DNA from: Nocardia pseudobrasiliensis NBRC 108224
Lineage (GTDB): Bacteria; Actinomycetota; Actinomycetes; Mycobacteriales; Mycobacteriaceae
Length of the DNA: 64,000 nt
Assembly: GCF_001613105.1 (NCBI RefSeq)
Contig: NZ_BDBS01000024.1
Location: 1 to 64,000, forward strand
Direction of reading: 5' to 3'
Below, one piece after another: positions 41,281 to 49,525 of this stretch. The notes under the pieces were generated by a model. That model was given only the letters and a program-made list of their open reading frames with translations, ran no database searches and had not been told where the DNA came from. The translations under genes were made by a program, and so were the position numbers. Within the stretch, counting starts at the first letter, position 1. The number at the start of each line of letters is the position of its first letter.

Positions 41281-41518
41281 GGAGCGTGTCCTTTCTGATG
41301 GTCCGGTATTCCGGTGCGGTGCTTCGTAATCCATGTCTACCCAGGCTTCTGAATTCATAACCACACAGACGCGCAATATTTTTCGCGCCCCGCACACCGG
41401 GTCATTTCCGGCATTTCGCTCGAATCAGGGTCGCGGTAGTCAGCGCCGACTTATGCCGAGTGCATGGCCGGGCAACTGTAAATCCAAGCCAGGACCACCC
41501 AACGCGCCGGTTATGGTT

Positions 41519-41528
41519 CATAGGCTAT
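41519..41528 (+). promoter_or_regulatory. CATAGGCTAT, promoter-like element before the exonuclease gene
   Basis: Same 10-mer as at 26428 before ssb; 57 bases upstream of the start codon. TAGGCT fits a -10 element. Confidence 0.45.
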
Positions 41529-41585
41529 TGGGTTCCGACCGGGCATTCACCCGTCGAACCGACGTCGGATCGGAAGGCAATCACG

Positions 41586-42386
41586 ATGACCGACCGCCCC
41601 TGGATCGAGCGTCCCCTCGGCGGCTTCGACCTCGAAACCACAAGCCCCGACCCCGAATCCGCACGGATCGTGTCGGCCTGCCTGGTACTGATCGAACCAA
41701 CCGGCCCCCGCCTGCGAACCTGGCTACTCAATCCCGGCATCGACATCCCCGCCGAAGCCGCAGCCATACACGGCATCACCACCGAACAAGCCCGCACCGA
41801 AGGAACCGACTACGCGAGCGGATACCGCGACATACGCCGAGAACTCTGCCGCGCGTGGGAAAACGGCTACGCGATCGCCATGTACAACGGCGCCTACGAC
41901 TGCACCGTAATGGACCGACAAGGCCGCGCACTCGACTGGCCCGCCCTCCACGTCGGCCTCACCGTGGACCCGTACGTCATCGACCGCGCCGTCGACCCGG
42001 ACCGACCCGGCCCCCGACGCCTGGACGCCACCATCGCCCACTACGGCCTCCCCATGGGAGACGCACACACCGCCGACGCCGACGCACTGGCAGCCGCCCG
42101 CCTGGCCTGGCTCCTCGGCCGCCGCCACCCCCGGATCGGCGCCCTCACCCCCGAACAGCTGATGAACGCCCAAACCGACTGGCACCAAACCCATTCCGAC
42201 AACTATCGCGACTGGGCCACCCGCAAAGCCGCCGAACTCCGCGACCAGGCCACCGCACTACAGCACCGAGCCACCGAACTGACCACCCGCGCCGCCCACA
42301 CCGACGGCAGCTGGCCCCTCCGAAGGGTGTTCAAACATCGTGACAACCACCTCCAGCCCACTAACCTCGAAACCGTGGGCACGTAA
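41586..42386 (+). CDS. DnaQ-like 3'-5' exonuclease (DEDDh)
   Basis: 266 residues; ATG with GGAAGG upstream. DEDDh motifs: GGFDLETTSPDPESARIVSA (Asp and Glu, about 13-32), AAAIHGITTEQARTEG, AMYNGAYDCTVMDRQG (Asp near 104) and GDAHTADADALAAARLAWLL (His and Asp). This exonuclease fold is common in actinophage replication modules for proofreading or RNA trimming. The C-terminal 80 residues are a helical extension (DWATRKAAELRDQATALQHR). It carries the same promoter-like element as ssb. Confidence 0.88.
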   Translation: MTDRPWIERPLGGFDLETTSPDPESARIVSACLVLIEPTGPRLRTWLLNPGIDIPAEAAAIHGITTEQARTEGTDYASGYRDIRRELCRAWENGYAIAMYNGAYDCTVMDRQGRALDWPALHVGLTVDPYVIDRAVDPDRPGPRRLDATIAHYGLPMGDAHTADADALAAARLAWLLGRRHPRIGALTPEQLMNAQTDWHQTHSDNYRDWATRKAAELRDQATALQHRATELTTRAAHTDGSWPLRRVFKHRDNHLQPTNLETVGT

Positions 42387-42438
42387 TCAAGCGTCCCGCA
42401 GGCACTTTCGCCTAGGGAACCCGCTGGTGGTAAGCGGG

Positions 42439-42462
42439 ACAACTGAATACACAACTGAATAC
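42439..42462 (+). repeat. tandem double copy of ACAACTGAATAC
   Basis: Two perfect 12-base units back to back, flanked by GCGGG and CCCGC that could pair. It lies between the exonuclease stop and a strong terminator, not before a gene, unlike most other copies. Confidence 0.7.
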
Positions 42463-42528
42463 CCGCCGGTGACGATCTGAAGTCCCGGCACCCCGGCTCG
42501 AGCCTCGCGGATCCGCGCCGAGCCAACC

Positions 42529-42572
42529 CCGCCCCGGGCGCACGTAATGTCCTTTCCGTGCGCCCGGGGCGG
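42529..42572. terminator. perfect 16-bp GC-rich hairpin
   Basis: CCGCCCCGGGCGCACG, 12-base loop, CGTGCGCCCGGGGCGG. Placed between the convergent exonuclease gene and the minus-strand gene ending at 42579; likely bidirectional. Confidence 0.8.
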
Positions 42573-42578
42573 ATTCAG

Positions 42579-42818
42579 TTATCGCCGCATCGATGGCTGA
42601 CGCCGCAATTCCTCGAGACTCAACACCGGCCCACCAATCGGGGTCTCGGCCCGCCCGCACTCGATCGCGGCCGCAATCTCGACATCGGTCAGCCCATGCA
42701 GATAACCGCAGCCGACCGCCGCCTGAGCAGCACCCGCATCACCATTGCGAACCGCGTCGGCGACAGCTCGCAGCAATACCACGACCTGCTGCGGACCCGG
42801 TCTGACGAACAGACTCAT
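42579..42818 (-). CDS. small hypothetical protein coupled to the upstream gene, 79 aa
   Basis: ATG 42818 overlaps the stop of the upstream gene (ATGA). LLRAVADAVRNGDAGAAQAA and HGLTDVEIAAAIECGRAETP form helices; it ends LEELRRQPSMRR. No family recognised. The coupling suggests a function joined with the larger partner. Confidence 0.6.
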   Translation of the reverse strand: MSLFVRPGPQQVVVLLRAVADAVRNGDAGAAQAAVGCGYLHGLTDVEIAAAIECGRAETPIGGPVLSLEELRRQPSMRR

Positions 42819-43438
42819 CCCTGTCGCCCGGCACCAGCGAACGAATCCAGACAAGCCACCGCCCGACTGTGGGCCAGGGCGACCCGTTCTCGAACATCGG
42901 GATCACCCGCGATCATCTCGGCCGCCTCCCAATGAGTCATCAACTGCGGGCAGTACAGCGCGCCGTCATCGATCAGATCACGGCCCCAGTGCGCCCGGTA
43001 TTCCCAGACGCCCTGGTGCGCGCCACCGATCGCCCCACCTCGGAAATGTCCGATCCGCCAGATCAGCCCACCGATCTCGATCTCGTACCAACGCGAATCG
43101 TCTACGCGCGCAACCGCTGTCGCCTCACGCTCAACACGCGCCCTGGCGCTATCGAGCACGGCCGTTCCGGAAACCCCGAGCCGCTCAGCGTATTTCGCGA
43201 TATCGACAATCATATCGCCCACCGCCTCACCAAGCCGCTCCCGCCCGTCGCTGTTGCTCGCGGCGTCGGCCAACCACAGCAACACATCCTCCCGGCTCCC
43301 AGCGTGACCAGTGAGGGCGGCGTATTCGATAACCGCCGCGACCGCGCCCTTCTTACCACGGCATCGACCGCAAACACAGAAGTTGGACAGTGCCACCTCG
43401 ACACGATTCGTCTTCTTCGTTCGGAAATTCCACGCCAT
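42815..43438 (-). CDS. hypothetical protein with MazG-like helical region, about 207 aa
   Basis: MAWNFRTKKTNRVEVALSNF, then a CVCGRC knuckle and helices with ERLGEAVGDMIVDIAKYAER, a pattern like the E-x-x-x-D helix of MazG-type NTP pyrophosphatases. The C-terminal half is beta-rich (RWYEIEIGGLIWRIGHFRGG, YRAHWGRDLIDDGALYCPQL). ATG 43438 has GGAGA upstream; ATG 43453 would add five residues. The MazG reading is tentative; nucleotide removal would fit a defence or phage role. Confidence 0.55.
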   Translation of the reverse strand: MAWNFRTKKTNRVEVALSNFCVCGRCRGKKGAVAAVIEYAALTGHAGSREDVLLWLADAASNSDGRERLGEAVGDMIVDIAKYAERLGVSGTAVLDSARARVEREATAVARVDDSRWYEIEIGGLIWRIGHFRGGAIGGAHQGVWEYRAHWGRDLIDDGALYCPQLMTHWEAAEMIAGDPDVRERVALAHSRAVACLDSFAGAGRQG

Positions 43439-43593
43439 TTCTACTATCTCCATCTACCAGATGCGCCCATCTGGCGCTTTCCTATGAGCAACTTATCGAT
43501 ATGAGAATGCGGCGCAGCGAGTATTTACACCCCACGCAACCGCTGAAAGCACGGCTGCGGGCGGATTCGCCCGCACCCCTCGGTACGATGGGC

Positions 43594-43630
43594 GAGGGCT
43601 CGGATCATCTAAGCCATGATCCGAGCCCTC
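43594..43630. terminator. perfect 15-bp hairpin between two minus-strand units
   Basis: GAGGGCTCGGATCAT, 7-base loop, ATGATCCGAGCCCTC. It closes the methyltransferase transcript that ends at 43665. A smaller hairpin GCGGGCG/CGCCCGC lies at about 43557-43575. Confidence 0.75.
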
Positions 43631-43664
43631 TACCGTCTACCGCCGGTCACAACCGGTCACGCGC

Positions 43665-45044
43665 TCACTCTCGCCAGTGAATCGCGCCCTGCACCCGCGC
43701 CAGGTTCGGCTTCGAGCAGAGCCGATGCAGCGTACCGAGCCCACGCTGTACCGCCTCGGCATCCGCGACCGGGATGTTCTGGAACAACACAAGCTGCTTC
43801 GCGTCGGTCAACGGATTCGACAACCGCTTCGTGAGAAACCGGTTGTAGTACCGCCGCTCCCGAGTGAACACGTCCTCCGCACTCACCGGCATCAATACAC
43901 TGTCCTGACCAATACCCGCCTCGATCGAATTCACGGCGAACGCACTGAGCAACTCATCAATGGTCAGATACGCATACGTCTCGCGCCCTTCCCGAGTAAG
44001 CCACGATTCCCACACCGGCGCGCAATCTCGATCATCCCGCTCGGCCGATGCCAGGAATGCCATCAATGACACATCCGACATCGCGTCGAACAGATCCCCG
44101 TCGATGACGTAGTGATCGGTGAACCGTTCACTCACTGCCAACAGATTCGCCCTCTGTGCCGACGACATCCAGCCCGAATCGCTCAGCGAGTAATGAACAC
44201 GTTTGTGACCGAACCGAAAATCGATCCAATCCTGCGACAGCGGACCGTCCACGCTCGGATGGAAACCGAGCACACCCGACCGCCACACGTGATCACGGAA
44301 GGTGATGTAATGCCGCTGCACCTCGCGAAACACGCCGATCGGCGCTTCGATCACCGCACAGACCCGCGTATCCACCTCGGCGAGCGGCACAATCCGCGAA
44401 TTCTGCCGCACCACAACCTCATCGGCGTGATGGTGATAGGGATGCGCACCCGTCGCCAGGTAATGCGGCAGGAACATCCGCAGGAATTGCAACCACGCTT
44501 GCCTGCTGTACGACTGCACCACACGCTCATGCAGACTCGGTGCATCGACCGCGTACACATCGCGATACACGAAGTAGCCGTACGGCTGGATGACAGTCGG
44601 CAGAATCCGCATCATCGAATGCAGTCCCGTATACGCGTCCCCGTACGAGTAGATCTCATGCAACAGCGCCGACGCCGAGACCATATCGACCGGTTCATCC
44701 AACAGTGACGCGATGTCCTGCGCCCACCCGTGAACGAGCGCACTGGAACCGATCGTATTGAACCGATCCATCGCGGTGAGCAGCGATTGCGAGACCACAC
44801 CGGGTGCTTCGATCAAGGTCAGCCGCGCCGTCCGCGACCCTTCCACCAGTCGATCGGTCAAGTATTCGACTGCCGCACCGCCACCCGGGCCGATCTCGAC
44901 GATATGCGGGACATCATTCTCGATCCGACTCAATGCCCGATGGACAAGCATTCCTTTCTCGTCGCCGTGATCGTTGGTGGCGACATCCAGATACACCGTC
45001 CCCGACTTCTGTTCCTGCGCAAACTGATTAGCTGCCCCGTTCAT
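43665..45044 (-). CDS. class I SAM-dependent methyltransferase-like protein, 459 aa
   Basis: ATG 45044 is preceded by GAGGAGG. The SAM-binding site is HIVEIGPGGGAAVEYLTDRL (about 47-66), followed by LTLIEAPGVVSQSLL, HGWAQDIASLLDEPVDMVSA and SALLHEIYSYGDAYTGLHSM, then a strand GYFVYRDVYAVDAPSLHERV. The remaining 270 residues are a large unassigned extension with many aromatic and histidine residues (HPYHHHADEVVVR, ETYAYLTIDELLSAFAVNSI). Substrate unknown. Single gene between a double-HTH regulator and a perfect terminator; lysogen-expressed cargo is likely. Confidence 0.68.
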   Translation of the reverse strand: MNGAANQFAQEQKSGTVYLDVATNDHGDEKGMLVHRALSRIENDVPHIVEIGPGGGAAVEYLTDRLVEGSRTARLTLIEAPGVVSQSLLTAMDRFNTIGSSALVHGWAQDIASLLDEPVDMVSASALLHEIYSYGDAYTGLHSMMRILPTVIQPYGYFVYRDVYAVDAPSLHERVVQSYSRQAWLQFLRMFLPHYLATGAHPYHHHADEVVVRQNSRIVPLAEVDTRVCAVIEAPIGVFREVQRHYITFRDHVWRSGVLGFHPSVDGPLSQDWIDFRFGHKRVHYSLSDSGWMSSAQRANLLAVSERFTDHYVIDGDLFDAMSDVSLMAFLASAERDDRDCAPVWESWLTREGRETYAYLTIDELLSAFAVNSIEAGIGQDSVLMPVSAEDVFTRERRYYNRFLTKRLSNPLTDAKQLVLFQNIPVADAEAVQRGLGTLHRLCSKPNLARVQGAIHWRE

Positions 45045-45606
45045 GGGGTGCCTCCTCATGAGTGAGTGGTGAGAGTTGGTCGAATCGACCTGGAACCTTC
45101 GGGAGAGCCGCGCGACCGCCACGGAAGTGGCGGATTGCGTTGTCGCGGTGCGTAGTTCGTTCACCCGATCCCCGTCGCCGCTCCGGTCGGTGCGGCGATG
45201 ACACAAAGCTAGGGGACAAGATTGGCACACGTCAACTGTGAGTGATTTTGAAAAGGGTAGAGGATCCTGCGCGCGTTATCAGGCGGTGCGGGCCATCGCC
45301 AAATCATGTCGCTGACCTGCGCAAATAAGGTGATGTGACGTGCGACACATACATCGCTTCGGGGGCGAAATCATCGCGAAACCAGGGTCATCCGGTGCAT
45401 GGACTCGCGCCGAACGGGCGGGCAAAACGGTTGCCGCGCGGTCGAATTCGCGCGCCTGGATGCGGCTCGCACCTTGCTGGTTCGAGGGGTGGGGGGGAGA
45501 CCTCCCCCGCGCCCGCGAGCGCGTAGCGCATGACTCGGGTGATCGCTGGATGTACGGGTTCTCGGGGGCTTCTGGGTTGGCCCCCGGTCAAAGCGTCACG
45601 GTGACG
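45045..45606. other. 560-bp spacer with hairpins and an AGCGTCAC/GTGACGCT inverted repeat
   Basis: No convincing gene. It contains the methyltransferase promoter region, a GGGGGGAG/CTCCCCC hairpin near 45490-45512, and a perfect inverted repeat at 45592-45608 (8-base arms, one central G) that overlaps the stop of the HTH gene. The last may terminate or regulate transcription. Confidence 0.45.
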
Positions 45607-46131
45607 CTATGTCTGACGCGCTGGTTCCGCGATGATGTCCACAGTCAGGCCGAACTTCGGTGCGAAGTCGACCAGGGAGTCCAGTCGAAAGAGGTTGGGG
45701 CGCCGTGACTTCAGCTTCGAGACGGTGGTGCGAGGGAGTCCGACGCTGTCGCCGAGAGCGCCTTGGGTGAGCGGTGAGCGATCGACCGCGACCGCAATCG
45801 CGAGGCCGAGCTCGCGGCTCATGTACCCGCTGTCGGTGTAATCGGTGTCGGCGCTTCGGTTTCGAGCTTCCAGCCAGGCGGGATCGTCGATGGAGTGCGG
45901 CTCGGTGTCCGCTCCCTCCAGGCTCATCCTTACGGTCAGGCCGAAGGGGGCGCAGTAGTTCACAAGCCGCTCGAGTGAGAAGCGGGTGACGTTCCGATCC
46001 GCGAGCCGACCGACCTCATGTCGATCAATGCCCGTGTCGAGGGCGATCTCCTGAATCTGCTCATCCTTGGCCTCGATGGCGTCTGCTATCGCATCGATCA
46101 GCTTGGTGCGAAGTTCGAGGCTGGTGGGCAT
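45607..46131 (-). CDS. regulator with two tandem HTH domains
   Basis: 174 residues. Two similar XRE-like units: EIALDTGIDRHEVGRLADRN then FSLERLVNYCAPFGLTVRMS, and ALGDSVGLPRTTVSKLKSRR then FRLDSLVDFAPKFGLTVDII. The internal duplication is obvious in the endings 'L..LV.....FGLTV'. A single protein with both halves could bind a palindrome as a monomer. It lies upstream of the methyltransferase on the same strand, so it may control it. A HigA-like antitoxin is an alternative, but no toxin gene is adjacent. Confidence 0.75.
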   Translation of the reverse strand: MPTSLELRTKLIDAIADAIEAKDEQIQEIALDTGIDRHEVGRLADRNVTRFSLERLVNYCAPFGLTVRMSLEGADTEPHSIDDPAWLEARNRSADTDYTDSGYMSRELGLAIAVAVDRSPLTQGALGDSVGLPRTTVSKLKSRRPNLFRLDSLVDFAPKFGLTVDIIAEPARQT

Positions 46132-46235
46132 GTGGATGAGTGTACCGACACTGTCTCATTCACCGCAGGCGGCGTACATGTCACGCCGTCTATATCCCAT
46201 GGGATGCATGGTACGGTTGGTGAGCGCCACTGTTC
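46132..46235. promoter_or_regulatory. divergent promoter region with TCCCATGGGA palindrome
   Basis: TCTATATCCCATGGGATGC near 46189-46207 contains the perfect palindrome ATCCCATGGGAT and resembles TCTATACATCCCATAGGC before ssb; TACGGT shortly after may be a -10. It could be shared control for the late operon and the HTH gene. Confidence 0.4.
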
Positions 46236-46505
46236 ATGCCGCAACCCCCTGCGCCCGTGGGTTTTTCAACGGGTGGGACGCCTGACCCGCGTTGCCGTCG
46301 TGCCGTCAGAGGGCCATTCGCTTTCGTTCCCGATTCAGGGAGTCCACCTGGTAAAGGCAGACTCGGGCAGGGGCGGCCGTGGTTGGTCGCAGTGGCTTCC
46401 TGGAGTGACCCAGTCCTGGGGCTCCGAGTAATTTCCGTGGGCCCGTTGTCCGACGAAGCGATCCGATCCGACCGACCGGGCGTGTGCACGTGGGGTGATC
46501 CGTAG
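46236..46505 (+). CDS. possible small proline-rich protein, 89 aa
   Basis: ATG start, MPQPPAPVGFSTGGTPDPRC, later WLVAVASWSDPVLGLRVISV. Codon bias is moderate and no ribosome-binding site is obvious. The 190 bp that follow (46506-46694) hold GC-rich hairpins but no gene. Uncertain. Confidence 0.3.
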   Translation: MPQPPAPVGFSTGGTPDPRCRRAVRGPFAFVPDSGSPPGKGRLGQGRPWLVAVASWSDPVLGLRVISVGPLSDEAIRSDRPGVCTWGDP

Positions 46506-46694
46506 CCGAGCGGTTACGGGGTTACCCTGCCTGGCTCCCCTTCACGCTCTCTCCCGAGCGGGAGGGCCTGGTTGGCGAGGTGGTTGATCTTGATAGATGG
46601 AAGCCGCTGAGTATCAATGGGATTCGAACAATTGATCTGGTTGCGGCCATAGGGCGCTGGGAGAATCGGTGGAGGTGCTTCAGGTGGTGGTGTC

Positions 46695-47000
46695 GTGACG
46701 TGGGGTTCCGGCGGTACGCGTGCGGTGAGTGCGCTGCATCGGCGGAATCGGCCGTTGGTGTTGGCGCGGGACGGATTTCAGTGTCGGCTTCGGTTTTCGG
46801 GGTGCGCGGGTGATGCGGTCGAAGTGGACCACATCGTGAACCATGCGCGGGGTGGGTCGGATGAGATCGACAACCTCCAGGCGGTGTGCGCGCCATGTCA
46901 TCGGAAGAAGACCGGATCGGAGTCCGCGCAGGCGCGGGCCGAGGTGAAACATGCGGCACGGCATCCGAATTCGTTGTTGAAGCACCCCGGATACAAGTGA
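46695..47000 (+). CDS. HNH endonuclease, packaging-associated
   Basis: 101 residues, GTG start. HNH motif: ARDGFQCRLRFSGCAGDAVE with zinc cysteines, VDHIVNHARGGSDEIDNLQA (catalytic His) and VCAPCHRKKTGSESAQARAE. HNH proteins beside the terminase genes of cos-type siphoviruses stimulate specific end cleavage by the terminase. Opens the late operon. Confidence 0.9.
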   Translation: MTWGSGGTRAVSALHRRNRPLVLARDGFQCRLRFSGCAGDAVEVDHIVNHARGGSDEIDNLQAVCAPCHRKKTGSESAQARAEVKHAARHPNSLLKHPGYK

Positions 47001-47007
47001 GGTAGCA

Positions 47008-47109
47008 ATGTCGGTCGATGTTGACAATGTGATCGTCGTGGGCCAGGCCCTGGTCACGGTTCTCGGTGTGATCGTGAAGGTCCTGCCGATCGTGCTGGGC
47101 TGGTTCTGA
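47008..47109 (+). CDS. 33-aa hydrophobic peptide between HNH and terminase
   Basis: ATG with GAGGTAG upstream: MSVDVDNVIVVGQALVTVLG then VIVKVLPIVLGWF. A single membrane-like helix with two acidic residues at the start and one lysine. Unrelated in sequence to the three 32-aa peptides but similar in size. Seven bases from the HNH stop, so it is in the operon. Confidence 0.55.
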   Translation: MSVDVDNVIVVGQALVTVLGVIVKVLPIVLGWF

Positions 47110-47291
47110 TCATCTTGCACCCACCCGCGGTATCGATACCGTGGGTGGGTGGCAGGGGTGCGTCTGCCTGCCCGCGTGTGCGATGCGGGTGAGAACAACG
47201 CGCGAGATTTGAATGCCGGTGTATCGCAATGTGATCCGTCAGGGGCCCTGTTGTGTCCGGCGAGCGGACCCGACACGGGAGTGACTTGGAT

Positions 47292-47762
47292 ATGGCTGGA
47301 CGTAGGAGTGGTCCGCCGCCGAAATCGCCGGAGGAGCGGGCGCGACGCAATGTCGATCCGCTGGTCGGCGCGGATGGGTGGACCGAGATCGGTTCGACGC
47401 CGTTCACGGGTGAGGTGCCCGAGATCCCCGAGTGGATCGAGGTGGGGCCGACGGGTCGCGCTGTCTACGAACATCTTTCGCGGTTACCGCAGGCGGCGAT
47501 GTACGGCCCGGGTACCTGGTTTCAGTTGCATATGACGCTCCCGCTCATCGAGCGGTATCTGACGCGTCCGGGTTCGGAGAACTACAAGGCCATCACGACG
47601 ACTCTCGGAGCGGCGCTGCGCCTTACCGAGGACGATCTGGCGCGCGCCCGGGTGCGGGTCGCGGCGCCGGTGACCGAGGAGGACGCCTCGCCCGAGCAGC
47701 GGGCCCGCAGTGCGCGGGTGGCGTCGCTGGCGGATCGTCGCAAGCGGCTGATGGCTGGTTGA
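47292..47762 (+). CDS. terS: terminase small subunit
   Basis: 156 residues. ATG 47292 opens MAGRRSGPPPKSPEERARRN, the usual basic proline-rich start of P27-type small terminases. TGRAVYEHLSRLPQAAMYGP and LPLIERYLTRPGSENYKAIT form the helical oligomerisation region, and the end is charged (ARSARVASLADRRKRLMAG). It recognises the packaging site and hands DNA to the large subunit, which starts 21 bp downstream. Confidence 0.82.
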   Translation: MAGRRSGPPPKSPEERARRNVDPLVGADGWTEIGSTPFTGEVPEIPEWIEVGPTGRAVYEHLSRLPQAAMYGPGTWFQLHMTLPLIERYLTRPGSENYKAITTTLGAALRLTEDDLARARVRVAAPVTEEDASPEQRARSARVASLADRRKRLMAG

Positions 47763-47783
47763 TGGCCGAGGACCGGAGCCGCG

Positions 47784-49505
47784 ATGCCGGTTGAAGTCGT
47801 CAAGCCTCGCCGTTCCTCGCGCAGTTGTTCGCTGGGTTGGCTGGCGATCAATTGGATCGAGAGTTTGGTTGTGCACGGCGCGGGTGACGTGGTCGGTATG
47901 CCGGTGGAGCTGATCGATGATCAGGCCGCGTTTCTGCTCGACACGTATGCCCTTGCCGCGCCCGGTGAGCCGGATGAGGGTCGACGCTTGGTCGACGAGG
48001 TGTTGATGCTGGCTCCCAAGGGTGCGGACAAGTCCGGTCTCGCCGCGCGAATGCTGATGTGGGAGGCCATCGGGCCGTCGCGATTCGACGGGTGGGCCAA
48101 GGGTGGTGAGGTCTATCGGGATCCGTGGGGCCTCGGCTTCGAATACGAATTCCAGCCGGGTGAGCCGCTCGGGCGTCCGGTGGACAATCCGTTCATCCGG
48201 TGCCTGGCGACGGCGGCGGATCAGTCGTCGAATACCTATGAATCCATCCTGTACAACTTCCGTGACGGTCCACTGTCGGAGGCGATGCGTCGCCGGGACA
48301 ATGCCGGTATCACGCGGATCGTGCTGCCCGAGGGCGGGGAGATCATCCCGTCGACCGCGTCGGGCTCGTCGAAGGATGGTGGCCGCGAGACCGCGGCGAA
48401 TGCGGACGAGACCCATCTGTATGTGCTGCCCGAGTTGAAGAATATGTTCCGGGTGGTGAACCGCAATCTGCGCAAGCGTGCGAAATTCGCTGAGCCGCTG
48501 ATGATTGCGACGTCGACCTACTACGATCCCGCCGACGGGTCGATCTGTCAGGAGCAGCACGAGCTGGCGCTGAAGATCCGGGCGGGAAAGGTCAAGAACG
48601 ACCGGTTGCTGCTGCACTATCGGTACGGCGATATCGAGCCCGCCGATCTGGGCGATACTCCGAAGCTGCGCGCGGCGCTGGCGGAGGCCTATGGCGGCGC
48701 GGCGAAGTGGATGGATCTGGATGCGCTGGTCACCGAGGTGCAGGATCCGCGTAATCCGGTCGAGGCGTCGTATCGGTACTTTCTGAATTCACCGTCGACG
48801 GCGTCGAATGCGTGGTTGTCGCCCTGGGAATGGGCGCGCTGCGGACCGATCGACGATGATCTCGACACGCACCGGCGGATCGAGCCGGGTGATGTGATCG
48901 TGCTGGGTTTCGACGGTTCTCGTAAACGCAAGCGCGGCATTACCGATTCGACGGCTCTGATCGGTTGTCGGGTGTCGGACGGTTGTTTGTTCGAGGTCAA
49001 GGTGTGGGAGCAGCCGCCGGGGCATCATCCCGATGGCTGGGAGGTCGATACGACCGCGGTCGACGCGGCGGTCGAGCAGGCGTTTCGCACCTACAACGTC
49101 GTCGGTTTCTACGCCGATCCGGCGCTGTGGGAAACCTATGTAGCCAAGTGGGAGGCGAAGTACGGGGCGAGATTGCTGGTGAAGTCCACGCAGCCGCATC
49201 CGATCGAATGGTGGATGACCGGCGCGCGGGCATTCAAAACCGTTGAGGCGCTGCGCAAGTTCCAGGACGCGGTGCTCGATGGCGAGCTGTGTCACGACGG
49301 TTCGCCGATCCTTACCCAGCATGTACTCAATGCGCGGCGGTTCGCTTCCACCAAGGGTGTGCAGATTCGCAAGGAGCATCCGGATTCGGCGAACAAGATC
49401 GATGCCGCCGTCGCGGCCACGCTGGCGTGGCAGGCCCGGCTCGACGCGGTCGCCAAGGGTATCGGCGGGAAGAAGCGCAAACGGATCGCGGTTCGAGTCC
49501 GCTAG
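47784..49505 (+). CDS. terL: terminase large subunit
   Basis: 573 residues. The ATPase P-loop region is VLMLAPKGADKSGLAARMLM, deviating from GxxxxGK[ST] by an Asp before the Lys; the preceding VDEV strand and later TAADQSSNTYESILYNFRDG and ETHLYVLPELKNMFRVVNRN match TerL. The RNase H-like nuclease shows VIVLGFDGSRKRKRGITDST (Asp), VVGFYADPALWETYVAKWEA and a final acidic region HPDSANKIDAAVAATLAWQA. The motor translocates DNA into the prohead and cuts it. Confidence 0.9.
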   Translation: MPVEVVKPRRSSRSCSLGWLAINWIESLVVHGAGDVVGMPVELIDDQAAFLLDTYALAAPGEPDEGRRLVDEVLMLAPKGADKSGLAARMLMWEAIGPSRFDGWAKGGEVYRDPWGLGFEYEFQPGEPLGRPVDNPFIRCLATAADQSSNTYESILYNFRDGPLSEAMRRRDNAGITRIVLPEGGEIIPSTASGSSKDGGRETAANADETHLYVLPELKNMFRVVNRNLRKRAKFAEPLMIATSTYYDPADGSICQEQHELALKIRAGKVKNDRLLLHYRYGDIEPADLGDTPKLRAALAEAYGGAAKWMDLDALVTEVQDPRNPVEASYRYFLNSPSTASNAWLSPWEWARCGPIDDDLDTHRRIEPGDVIVLGFDGSRKRKRGITDSTALIGCRVSDGCLFEVKVWEQPPGHHPDGWEVDTTAVDAAVEQAFRTYNVVGFYADPALWETYVAKWEAKYGARLLVKSTQPHPIEWWMTGARAFKTVEALRKFQDAVLDGELCHDGSPILTQHVLNARRFASTKGVQIRKEHPDSANKIDAAVAATLAWQARLDAVAKGIGGKKRKRIAVRVR

Positions 49506-49514
49506 AGCGAAAGA

Positions 49515-49525
49515 ACAACTGAACA
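49515..49525 (+). repeat. start-associated element (ACAACTGAACA) before the portal gene
   Basis: Ends exactly at the portal ATG; close variant of ACAACTGAATAC. No other Shine-Dalgarno is present between it and the start. Confidence 0.55.

Noticed and set aside
45480..45550. GC-rich repeats that might suggest a CRISPR or origin
   Set aside because: Only single hairpins; no regularly spaced direct repeats and no cas genes anywhere in the window.
46499..46590. tRNA-like string (TAGCCGAGCGGTTACGGGG) before the HNH gene
   Set aside because: The D-arm resemblance is not matched by an acceptor stem or a T-arm with GTTCGA; I could not fold a complete tRNA.
46680..47474. Minus-strand frame covering HNH and the small-peptide genes
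   Set aside because: Antisense to the HNH gene, Thr/Arg/Pro-rich, no motif.
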